A stretch of DNA of 64,000 bases from positions 62,001 through 126,000 of the forward strand of contig DASWZV010000172.1 in assembly GCA_036407095.1 (NCBI GenBank), given 5' to 3'. The translations under genes were made by a program, and so were the position numbers. Shown here in pieces: positions 34,449 through 41,302 of the stretch. Position 1 is the stretch's first letter; each line of letters begins with the position of its first letter. Source of the DNA: Gp6-AA40 sp036407095 (GTDB taxonomy: Bacteria; Acidobacteriota; Vicinamibacteria; Vicinamibacterales; UBA2999). The notes under the pieces were generated by a model, which searched no databases, was not told the DNA's origin, and saw nothing but the letters and a program-made list of their open reading frames with translations.

Positions 34449-34462
34449 GCGCGAGGATCACC

Positions 34463-35269
34463 ATGATGCTTCGTCTGTCACGATCGCTGTTGTTGTCGCT
34501 CGCCGTGGGCGCGCTGATCACCTACGTGCCGATCTCCGCGCAGAACGCGTCGACGGCAAAGCCCGCAGCAGGCGCAACGGCGACTCCGCGGACCGCGGAT
34601 GGCAAACCTGATTTCTCCGGGACGTATCAGTGGCCAACGTATCTGCCCGGCCAGGAGCGCGGCCGATCGGCCGCGACGATCTTCGACAAGAAGAACTTCA
34701 CGCCGCTCAAGCCTGGCGGCGAGCCGTTCTTCGAGCCGCGCACCGGCGACCCGCGTCACGACGAGCCGCGCGACTTCTGCATGCCGGCTGGTTTTCCGGC
34801 GAGCATCCTCTCCGGCAATGCCATGCAGTTGTTCCAGACGAAGAACTACCTCGTGATGGTGCACGAGTTCCAGCGCAACACGCGCATCATCCCGCTCGAC
34901 GGCCGCAAGCACCGCGAAGGACTCGAGCCGATGTACGACGGCGATCCGGTGGGAAAGTGGGAAGGCGACACGCTGGTGATCGATACGACCAATTTCAAGC
35001 GCTGGGCGCTCGACGATCACCATTACACCGATCCGAACGAGTTCCGCATGCACAGCGACGCGCTGCACACGACCGAGCGGCTGCGCTGGAAGAGCCCGAC
35101 GGCGATCTCCTACACGATCACGATTGACGATCCCAAGATCTTCACGAAGGCCTGGTCGCAGGAGTTCGAGATCATCGCCAAGCCCGAGTGGGACAAGGAC
35201 GGCCTCTTCGAGTACGTGTGCCAGGAGAACAATCGTTGCCCCGGGGGGAAGTGCTCGGAGGGGAAATAG
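34463..35269 (+). CDS. Secreted protein paired with DUF6152
   Basis: 268 residues: signal peptide (LSRSLLLSLAVGALITYVPI), then TADGKPDFSGTYQWPTYLPG, KPGGEPFFEPRTGDPRHDEP, DFCMPAGFPASILSG, MVHEFQRNTRIIPLDGRKHR and WEGDTLVIDTTNFKRW. This sequence pattern (PDFSG, CMPAG.P, IYEYQ.N.R.IP-like, WEGDTLVVDTTNF) belongs to an uncharacterised acidobacterial secreted family commonly next to DUF6152. Start ATG 34463; ATG 34466 is equivalent. Function unknown. Confidence 0.8.
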   Translation: MMLRLSRSLLLSLAVGALITYVPISAQNASTAKPAAGATATPRTADGKPDFSGTYQWPTYLPGQERGRSAATIFDKKNFTPLKPGGEPFFEPRTGDPRHDEPRDFCMPAGFPASILSGNAMQLFQTKNYLVMVHEFQRNTRIIPLDGRKHREGLEPMYDGDPVGKWEGDTLVIDTTNFKRWALDDHHYTDPNEFRMHSDALHTTERLRWKSPTAISYTITIDDPKIFTKAWSQEFEIIAKPEWDKDGLFEYVCQENNRCPGGKCSEGK

Positions 35270-35336
35270 GGCAGGTGGGGCGCGCGCTTCGCGCGCGTAG
35301 GGCAGGTGGGGCAGTCCGCCTTCGGCGGGACACTAG
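35270..35336 (+). repeat. GTAGGG/GTGGGGC stem-loops after stop
   Basis: Right after the stop: GGGCAGGTGGGGCGCGCGC TTC GCGCGCGTAGGGCAGGTGGGGC then GTCCGCC TTCG GGCGGGAC. GGGCAGGTGGGGC recurs inside the PQQ gene near 22460. The remaining gap to 35545 contains no other gene that I can support. Confidence 0.65.
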
Positions 35337-35545
35337 CTCGGTCTGAAGCTGGAACCACGAACCGGTCCATTCGAGGTCCTCGTGATCGACTCGGTGGAGA
35401 TGCCGACGCCCGACTAGTACTCGACGGCTCCGGATCGATCGTTCCTGAGCCTGCCTGTTTCTTCACACGTGGTCTGAATGCGGCACTTCGACACGCTGAT
35501 GTGACGGGGTCATCGGGCCGAATACCTTTTGAGGGCTGTGAAACG

Positions 35546-35986
35546 ATGATGATGCGCAAGACGATCGTGTGCCTCGCGGTCGTTCTACTGACCGGCGGCT
35601 GCGGTGATAACGGAACCGGACCGTCATCGCAGATTCCCAGTGTGGCCGGCAGCTACTCAGGCACGACGAGCTTCGTGTTCCCGGACCTCGGAATCTCCGG
35701 CTCGTGCCCGACGTCGACGGCCGTTACGCAGAACGGCGCCACGATCAACATCGCGCCGATCATGCTCGGCGGCCAGTGTGGCAACCTGAGTCTTCCAGTA
35801 GGACAGACGACCATCGATGCCACCGGATCGCTCGTGCAGGAGTCGGGCACCACGACCGACCCGTCATGCGGCGTCTACACCTACACGATCAGCGGCGGTT
35901 TCTACGGAAAGGAACTTCGTATCTCGACGATGCTCAAGTCTTCGGGCTGCCCGAACATGAGCATGACCATCAGCCTGACGCGCTGA
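35546..35986 (+). CDS. Putative lipoprotein
   Basis: 146 residues: N-terminus MMMRKTIVCLAVVLLTGGC is a lipoprotein signal with a lipobox (LTGGC), followed by a beta-rich domain (SGTTSFVFPDLGISGSCP, TSTAVTQNGATINIAPIML, QTTIDATGSLVQESG, LRISTMLKSSGCPN). It is a secreted lipid-anchored protein of unknown function. There are three consecutive ATG codons (35546, 35549, 35552); the first is used. Confidence 0.7.
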   Translation: MMMRKTIVCLAVVLLTGGCGDNGTGPSSQIPSVAGSYSGTTSFVFPDLGISGSCPTSTAVTQNGATINIAPIMLGGQCGNLSLPVGQTTIDATGSLVQESGTTTDPSCGVYTYTISGGFYGKELRISTMLKSSGCPNMSMTISLTR

Positions 35987-35996
35987 GCGCGTACGT

Positions 35997-36018
35997 AGAG
36001 GCCGCCTTCAGGCGGCCT
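35997..36018 (+). repeat. Post-stop GCCGCC stem-loop
   Basis: GTAGAGGCCGCC TTCA GGCGGCC, 10 bp after the lipoprotein stop codon and 7 bp before the stop of the convergent gene at 36025. Member of the post-stop stem-loop family. Confidence 0.7.
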
Positions 36019-36024
36019 TGTCCG

Positions 36025-36495
36025 CTACTGCGATTCGTTGCCTGCGGCGTCGTTCAGCCGCTTGAGCTCTTCGAGCTCCTTCATCACCCGCTCGTGCACG
36101 CGTCGGGCCTGCCATTCGCGCCACGCGCCCCTGATGCCGTTCACGATCGTCCCGGGATCCACGCTGCCACTGATCAGCGGTGTCGAGAATTCCTGCGGGG
36201 TCATCATCCGGAGCATCTCCTGATGGGAGATCGCGCCGCGGGAAGGAGTGGGCGTTAGATCCGGGGTCGGCTGCCACGGCGGCGCCGGTGCGGTCTCGGT
36301 GACGCCACCTCGGAAGCGCGGTCGACCTTCATCGTCGACAGTGAACGACTGCGGATCAGTCGGCCACCATTCGCGTGCGATGCGGTCGGCAGATTCGGTG
36401 ATGGGTCCGGGCGCAGGAGGTCGGGTCTTCTCCTGGGCGTGCAGATTTGTGGAGAAGAGGCTCAGTCCGATGGCGAGTAGAGCCAGCCGCCTCAC
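36025..36495 (-). CDS. Secreted protein of unknown function
   Basis: 156 residues from a GTG start at 36495: signal peptide (LALLAIGLSLFSTNLHAQEK), a Pro-rich middle (PPAPGPITESADRIAREWWP, TPDLTPTPSRG) and a C-terminal helix (REWQARRVHERVMKELEELK). No family recognised. Convergent with the lipoprotein gene. Confidence 0.6.
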   Translation of the reverse strand: MRRLALLAIGLSLFSTNLHAQEKTRPPAPGPITESADRIAREWWPTDPQSFTVDDEGRPRFRGGVTETAPAPPWQPTPDLTPTPSRGAISHQEMLRMMTPQEFSTPLISGSVDPGTIVNGIRGAWREWQARRVHERVMKELEELKRLNDAAGNESQ

Positions 36496-36647
36496 AACGA
36501 TTTAGACCCCGTCCGGCCGCGATTGGCCGTCCATGGACCCAGTATCGCACGCAGAGCGGGTCGAGCGTTTACCGCCCCGTTACAGGGTCAACACCCGGCT
36601 CCTGAGATAGTGGACAAACGTCGGGACCACGACTGAATTCCGCGGCA

Positions 36648-37622
36648 CTAACCCTCGACCTCAGCCACCGTGCAGGCTTCGAGAAATGCTCGGCGTCGCG
36701 TGATCAAGAAGAAAAGCGGTACACACACGGCGAGCACTGAAATCACCATCCCGATCCCAATGAACGACGTGGAAAGAGCAGGGACAGGCGCCTCTGGGTA
36801 ACCCATTTGCTGCATGGCAACCTGCATTCGTTCTATAGATCCGGGCAGGATGACAGAAGTGATGGTACTAAGGAGATAGAAGCCATAGAGAGCCACTGCC
36901 AGGGTGTGCGCCTGAAGACGCCATCGCAACATTCCGATGCCAGCCACGAGATTGACGACACCGAATGGAATGAGCACTAGTCGTGCAGTCCACCCGGTGA
37001 ACAGCATCCCGAACATAAACACCGGGTAGGATGCAAACACAGTGACACCGGCAAACAAGCCGCCAATAGTCAGAAGCCAGGCAATGATCGTGACACTGAG
37101 CGGGCCGCGCCGTGGCGTATCGATTTCGGCCCCGGTCTGGAATAGCTCATTAACACTCCGTCGAGTGAGGTAATACAGCCACCAGATGGAGAGTCCGAGC
37201 AGCAATAGCCAGATCACGGCGAACATCACAAGAACACCGGTAAGAATGCCTTGGGGCGGTGCTTGTCCCGGAGTCGCCATTTGCGGAGCGAGTAAAGTCC
37301 CGATGGTCGTACCGATCATTCCCGTGACGGAGAAAAGGGCAAGCAAGCAGGCAAAAACGAGAAAGCTTATGCGCGCCCAGTTCTTGAGCATGAACAATGC
37401 GATGGCGGAGACGATTCCGAAAATGCCGAAACCGACTAAGACGACCGCTTCGGCTATCAGGACCCTCGGTATGTTGATCGGTGGTGTTGGGCTGCCTGCA
37501 GGCAATGGGTTTGCCCGCATCCCACTCACCGTCACGACCAGAAGTATTCCAATCAAGATCGTGACGAGACTCCCAACGATGGCAATGATCCCCGAAGCAA
37601 TAACTCCGCCGGTTCTTCGCAT
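36648..37622 (-). CDS. Multi-pass membrane protein
   Basis: 324 residues with about eight hydrophobic helices, arranged as two similar halves: IASGIIAIVGSLVTILIGIL, VVLVGFGIFGIVSAIALFML, ISFLVFACLLALFSVTGMIG, VLVMFAVIWLLLLGLSIWWL, then a cytoplasmic loop and TIIAWLLTIGGLFAGVTVF, VFMFGMLFTGWTARLVLIPF, LAVALYGFYLLSTITSVIL, FIGIGMVISVLAVCVPLFFL. No transporter motif seen. Function unknown. Confidence 0.7.
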   Translation of the reverse strand: MRRTGGVIASGIIAIVGSLVTILIGILLVVTVSGMRANPLPAGSPTPPINIPRVLIAEAVVLVGFGIFGIVSAIALFMLKNWARISFLVFACLLALFSVTGMIGTTIGTLLAPQMATPGQAPPQGILTGVLVMFAVIWLLLLGLSIWWLYYLTRRSVNELFQTGAEIDTPRRGPLSVTIIAWLLTIGGLFAGVTVFASYPVFMFGMLFTGWTARLVLIPFGVVNLVAGIGMLRWRLQAHTLAVALYGFYLLSTITSVILPGSIERMQVAMQQMGYPEAPVPALSTSFIGIGMVISVLAVCVPLFFLITRRRAFLEACTVAEVEG

Positions 37623-37743
37623 GGGATGGACTCCGGTCGCGGGGATTATAACCCTCGGTTCTCAGTCGGACGTTCAATGGAATCGATGACAAGTCCTTCG
37701 ATGGGTGACATCGTGGACTCGAGCGTGAGCTATGCCGAGGAAG

Positions 37744-37776
37744 ACGCGATGAAGGGCACGTCTGAGGCCTCGGCGA
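37744..37776 (+). other. Short sequence shared with integrase C-terminus
   Basis: GACGCGATG and then the 23-bp GGGCACGTCTGAGGCCTCGGCGA (37754-37776), identical to 40200-40222 in the integrase relic and close to the integrase gene at about 50950. Translation in frame gives DAMKGTSEASAN. The rest of the gap 37623-37908 contains no gene that I can support. Confidence 0.35.
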
Positions 37777-37908
37777 ACGCGTTCGATGCGGAGCGCGACA
37801 CGCCAAAAAATGTTGGGGCTATCGGGTGCGCGCAACTCTTCGAAAGGTCGAGTCACACCGACCGGTCACACTGGCCCTGAATCGAGCGAGTCTTCCGGCT
37901 GCGACGAC

Positions 37909-38382
37909 TTACGTACCACTGAACCCAACCGTGGTGACAACAGCGCGCACTGTTGGGGAGACGACACCACGAACGCGAAAGCGCCGATCAGAAAAGGGCG
38001 AGGGTCCATGTTTCGCGTCCGCGAATGCTCCGATTGCCGCTCCAATGCCGCCGCCGAGACTCGCAGCTCCTATGTACGACGAAGTACAATCGTAATCGCA
38101 ACCAAAAGCCAAAAACAGGCCACCCGCAGCGCCGATCGCAGCGCCGATGATCGCTCCCTTTCTGTTGCAGCAGCCGTGTCGCGATTGTGGGGGTGACTGT
38201 GAGCCGAAGCCACCAGGTTGAACAGATACGGACACCCATCGATCCTGAGACGGGTCAACTGCGGGTCGCTGTGATTCCTGCGCGTAAGTCCAGTTCGCGG
38301 TCGCGCAGCACACGGCGATCGCGAGAATCAAAGTGCATCGTATCGACGGGCAATCAGTTTGCTTCAAGCGCGCTAGCCGCAT
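37909..38382 (-). CDS. Glycine-zipper secreted/membrane protein
   Basis: 157 residues: signal-like hydrophobic segment (CTLILAIAVCCATANWTYAQ), a Gln/Pro-rich region, then a glycine-zipper repeat (GAIIGAAIGAAGGLFLAFGC and YIGAASLGGGIGAAIGAFAD), as found in outer-membrane-associated proteins. Start ATG 38382. It is isolated, with the shared integrase tail fragment on its far side. Function unknown. Confidence 0.6.
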   Translation of the reverse strand: MRLARLKQTDCPSIRCTLILAIAVCCATANWTYAQESQRPAVDPSQDRWVSVSVQPGGFGSQSPPQSRHGCCNRKGAIIGAAIGAAGGLFLAFGCDYDCTSSYIGAASLGGGIGAAIGAFADAKHGPSPFSDRRFRVRGVVSPTVRAVVTTVGFSGT

Positions 38383-39016
38383 GATCCTCCGAAGACAATC
38401 GTCGATGTGCCGCGGAACAATGTCACCATGATCCCATGGCGAAGCAGCGTCCATCATCGCATCGAGTATCGCTTTGAGTCCGGGCCATTGTTGCCGTAGA
38501 CCACGCCGATCACATGCCTGCATTGAGTGACGGGGGCTCGGGGGGATATCACTGGGATCGCGACCTGTCACAAACCGAGCGTCACAAGTTGTAACATGTC
38601 AGCATGGCATGGCTGCTCGGATTACTCGGCTTATTCGGATTACTTCTTGAGCCGATCTTCTGGGAAATCTTCGGTCCTCGCCATGAGCCACCGCGCACAG
38701 ACTTGACCGTCCTCGGCGACATTAATCCCAAGCGCAACTAGCCGCTCCTTCACGGGCGGTGCCGATGATGTAGATCATCAGCACATCAGCACACGCGTTC
38801 ACACTGGAGCGCATGCACGCCGCACCGTCTCTCAGCGATTACACCGACATCCAATTGCAGCGTGTGTACACAGGTGCCTTTGCCCGACTCTGTTGTTTTC
38901 TAGAATTGTGCGGTCGTTGAGTGGTCCGTTCACGCTCATGCACGCGGCCGCACGCGTTCTCGCGAAATGGCCTCTTCAGTGCACCGGGAAGTGGACGTTC
39001 GCAGTATCTTCCGCGA
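38383..39016. other. 634-bp gap with one weak small ORF
   Basis: Apart from the 45-residue candidate at 38604-38741, no coding signal, hairpin or tandem repeat stands out. The stretch 38820-38910 is locally AT-richer (CTGTTGTTTTCTAGAATTGT), which may contain the promoter of the beta-barrel-like gene at 39017. Confidence 0.5.
38604..38741 (+). CDS. Candidate 45-residue membrane micropeptide
   Basis: ATG 38604 to TAG 38739-38741 encodes a leucine-rich N-terminal helix (MAWLLGLLGLFGLLLEPIFW) followed by EIFGPRHEPPRTDLTVLGDI and a basic end (NPKRN). It is the size of a single-pass membrane microprotein; no SD is obvious (ACATGTCAGC upstream). Unconfirmed. Confidence 0.35.
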   Translation: MAWLLGLLGLFGLLLEPIFWEIFGPRHEPPRTDLTVLGDINPKRN

Positions 39017-40087
39017 ATGCGGCTGAACACCTGCGTGGTCTCGCTCGCAATGGGAGTCTTCCTCCTGTCCGGCCCTGGCGCCAATGCGCAGCCGGCGAGG
39101 GCCTGGGAAATCGAAGTTCATGGCGGCGGCGCGGTGCCCTCGACGCCGCTGGACGGCACCGGAGAGTTGCCGCCGGAGCAGGCGCTGGTGCCTCCCAACT
39201 CGACTCGGCCCGTGTCGTCGTGGTACTTCGGCGACGGCACGCGTCAACTGAACCTCCTCGCCAGCGTACGCCGGACCGCGCCACTCGTGCCCCTGGACAG
39301 CACTCTCCAGAGCTCGATCGTGGAACGTCCCTCCGCGGGCGTGTTCGGCGTGCGCGTCTCACGCCGCATCAGCACTCGCATATCCGCGGAGCTGTCCATC
39401 GACTCTGCAGCATTCGCGGTCTCGCTCACTGACGATGCGCGATTGGCTCTCGAAGCCAGCCATGCCAGCTTTGTCACGGCACTGGGCGATTTCTTCACGC
39501 TACCCATGGGATCGAGGACGGTGAACTCGACGCTCGCCATCTCCGAAGGCGACGCCCGTCAGATCGTGACCACCGGCGCCGTGCGGTTCGACCTGATGCC
39601 GGATCGACGCTGGACGCCGTATGTGATCGGCGGACTCGGAGTGAACTCAACACAAGCAGACGACGTGCGCGCCGTGTTGACCGGCACGTACGAGGTGGTG
39701 CTGAGCAACCTGCCGCCTACGCCGGCGACGTTCAGCCAGGCAGACACGCTGACGCTGACCTCGCACGTCGATTCGGCGCTGGTCTGGTTGTTCGGCGGTG
39801 GAGTGCGCCTGCCTCTCGGCGATCGGTGGGGACTGCGTGTTGACGTCCGCGATTGGGTCCAGCGCAACAGGGTCACGACACACGTCTCGGCGGCGCCCAC
39901 ACTGCTGCCACCGTTCTCGTCCACCACCTTCGGCGCACAGGTCTCCGACAATCCTCCGCTGATCTTCAGCGGCAGGCCCTCGGTGACCTCCACGTTGAGT
40001 GTGCCGATCACCGACTTCGTCACGTTCTCAGGCGACGGCGCGGCCCATCAACTGAGCGTGACGGTCGGCGCGTCCTGGCGTTTCTAG
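39017..40087 (+). CDS. Outer-membrane beta-barrel-like protein
   Basis: 356 residues: signal peptide (VVSLAMGVFLLSGPGANAQP), then amphipathic beta-strand pattern throughout with alternating residues, and the C-terminal ends LSVTVGASWRF with a terminal aromatic as expected of barrel proteins. Segments such as WTPYVIGGLGVNSTQ and LFGGGVRLPLGDRWGLRVDV match OmpA/OprF-like barrel proteins. Start ATG 39017 fits the leader; the frame is open further upstream without one. Confidence 0.65.
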   Translation: MRLNTCVVSLAMGVFLLSGPGANAQPARAWEIEVHGGGAVPSTPLDGTGELPPEQALVPPNSTRPVSSWYFGDGTRQLNLLASVRRTAPLVPLDSTLQSSIVERPSAGVFGVRVSRRISTRISAELSIDSAAFAVSLTDDARLALEASHASFVTALGDFFTLPMGSRTVNSTLAISEGDARQIVTTGAVRFDLMPDRRWTPYVIGGLGVNSTQADDVRAVLTGTYEVVLSNLPPTPATFSQADTLTLTSHVDSALVWLFGGGVRLPLGDRWGLRVDVRDWVQRNRVTTHVSAAPTLLPPFSSTTFGAQVSDNPPLIFSGRPSVTSTLSVPITDFVTFSGDGAAHQLSVTVGASWRF

Positions 40088-40119
40088 GCGCCCGTGCTCG
40101 ACCTCCGCTCATGCACTCG

Positions 40120-40263
40120 CCGAGCGGAAACCCGCATGCGACTGGCGCGCGCCTCGACGCGATGGAGGCCAGAGCCGGATTCACACAGTTTTCACACGCG
40201 GGCACGTCTGAGGCCTCGGCGACCGGGTCGATGTGGCCGTCGAAACATCACCTAACGCTTTGA
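40120..40263 (+). pseudogene. Degenerate integrase 3' relic
   Basis: The sequence 40136-40263 aligns with the 3' end of the island integrase (50887-51020): CGACTGGCGCGCG then CTCGACGCGATGGAG, then GGCACGTCTGAGGCCTCGGC, ending in a TGA like the integrase. A 1-nt deletion near 40150 breaks the frame. Encoded shared residues: LDAMEARAGFTQFSHAGTSE versus LDAMERGAGSAQYPHTGTSE. It lies directly before the displaced tRNA fragment, as the intact integrase lies directly before its tRNA. No upstream part of the gene remains. Confidence 0.75.
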
Positions 40264-40276
40264 AATGAGAGGTAAT

Positions 40277-40327
40277 GCGGAAGCGGGGACTCGAACCCCG
40301 ATGGCCTTGCGGCCACTAGCTCCTGAG
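40277..40327 (-). other. Displaced tRNA-Leu 3' half (left attachment site)
   Basis: Reads on - as the anticodon loop CTCAGGA, variable arm, T-arm (CGGGGTTCGAGTCCCCG) and acceptor stem CTTCCGC. It lacks the 5' half, so it is not a working tRNA gene. The T-arm and variable arm differ from those in the complete tRNA at 51025, but stems stay paired. Core shared with the other end: CCACTAGCTCCTGAG at 40313-40327. Confidence 0.8.
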
Positions 40328-40519
40328 AATCACGCGTAGAGGGACAGGCGGGGACTCACACAGACTTTCCGAGACATTTTGATCAGTCGCGGATCGTCTG
40401 TCCCCTCCTGTCCAACCTTGTCCCCGTTCTATCCGCACAGTTTCCGCACAGCCATCCGCACACCCGAGCCCTACTAGCCGCCGGGGAAAGCTCCACAAAA
40501 TTTTTCAAAATACTGCACG

Positions 40520-40539
40520 CCGGTTTGGCGGAAAACCGG
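40520..40539. promoter_or_regulatory. Operator-like dyad upstream of XRE gene
   Basis: CCGGTTT (40520-40526), 6-bp spacer, AAACCGG (40533-40539) just upstream of the XRE start, with AAAATTTTTCAAAATACT (about 40496-40513) as an AT-rich promoter-like stretch. This is a good place for autoregulation by the XRE repressor. Confidence 0.5.
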
Positions 40540-40555
40540 TGCGACGATGTTGCGC

Positions 40556-40774
40556 ATGCAGATGCGCAAGTTCGGACAAGTCGTACGCGATGCGCGTGTG
40601 CGTCACGGCTGGTCACAAGCGGTGCTCCACGTTCGCAGTGGAGTCAGCATCGGCGACATCAGTCGCGTTGAATGCGGCCGTCTCGCGCCCTCGCGCCAAC
40701 AAATGGCACGACTCGCCGAAGCGCTCGACCTCCCGAGCACGGATACCGACGTGACCGTACGCACCCGTAGGTAA
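40556..40774 (+). CDS. XRE-family helix-turn-helix repressor (satellite regulator)
   Basis: About 72 residues, with the XRE HTH: MRKFGQVVRDARVRHGWSQA, VLHVRSGVSIGDISRVECGR, MARLAEALDL. It is the first gene of the element and probably keeps it silent or controls excision. ATGs occur at 40547, 40556 and 40562; I use 40556. The operator-like dyad lies 17 bp upstream. The stop is 4 bp before the excisionase-like gene. Confidence 0.8.
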   Translation: MQMRKFGQVVRDARVRHGWSQAVLHVRSGVSIGDISRVECGRLAPSRQQMARLAEALDLPSTDTDVTVRTRR

Positions 40775-40778
40775 GTCG

Positions 40779-40994
40779 ATGGCTGTTACCTACAGGCTGC
40801 CCGCGACCGTCGAGACGCACGACCCCGACGAGTGGTTGAAGCTGAGAGAAGCGGCACGCGAAGCCAAGACGTCTGAGAAGACGCTGCGCCGCATGATTGC
40901 GGCCGGCTTGCTGAAACACGCGCGCGTCGGCGCTGGTAGGGGACGCATCCGTATACGTCGCTCGTGGATCGCGGAGGCGATGACGCGCGGCTGA
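40779..40994 (+). CDS. Excisionase-like small HTH protein
   Basis: 71 residues: MerR/AlpA-type HTH expected of excisionases (LKLREAAREAKTSEKTLRRM, IAAGLLKHARVGAGRGRIRI, RRSWIAEAMTR). In satellites a small AlpA/Xis protein works with the integrase. ATG 40779; 4 bp from the XRE stop. Confidence 0.75.
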   Translation: MAVTYRLPATVETHDPDEWLKLREAAREAKTSEKTLRRMIAAGLLKHARVGAGRGRIRIRRSWIAEAMTRG

Positions 40995-41053
40995 CCGTTA
41001 CAGACGAACGCCGCGGAGGCCGAGAACCCCCGCGGCGCGAAAGGTTGGGACCG

Positions 41054-41299
41054 ATGACCGAACCGACCGAACCGACCACCAACCTAGCACAGGATCAGAT
41101 CATCGCGCAGCAGCGCGAGGTGATCGCCGAACAAGCCGACGTCATCGCCGCGCAGCGGGCGCTCATCCGCAATCAAAGCGCTGACCTCCAGACCACGCGC
41201 GGGCTCGTCGAGCACACGTTGAACGAGTTGGCCGCGGCACGCGCCGCGCATGACACGACGAAGGACGCCATCGGCATCATCACGAAAGAAGCGGCGTAA
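41054..41299 (+). CDS. Small coiled-coil protein
   Basis: 81 residues with heptad-like pattern (IIAQQREVIAEQADVIAAQR, ALIRNQSADLQTTRGLVEHT, LNELAAARAAHDTTKDAIGI). It is 3 bp upstream of the primase gene. Function unknown; could be a primase or packaging accessory. Confidence 0.65.
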   Translation: MTEPTEPTTNLAQDQIIAQQREVIAEQADVIAAQRALIRNQSADLQTTRGLVEHTLNELAAARAAHDTTKDAIGIITKEAA

Positions 41300-41302
41300 C
41301 GG

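Noticed and set aside
34175..34462. Upstream extension of the secreted protein gene at 34463 through the DUF6152 gene
   Set aside because: The DUF6152 frame is clearly coding with a signal peptide; the extension is a shadow in another frame.
40277..40327. Working tRNA gene at the left end
   Set aside because: Only the anticodon loop and 3' half are present; the sequence past 40327 (AATCACGCGTAG) does not continue a tRNA.
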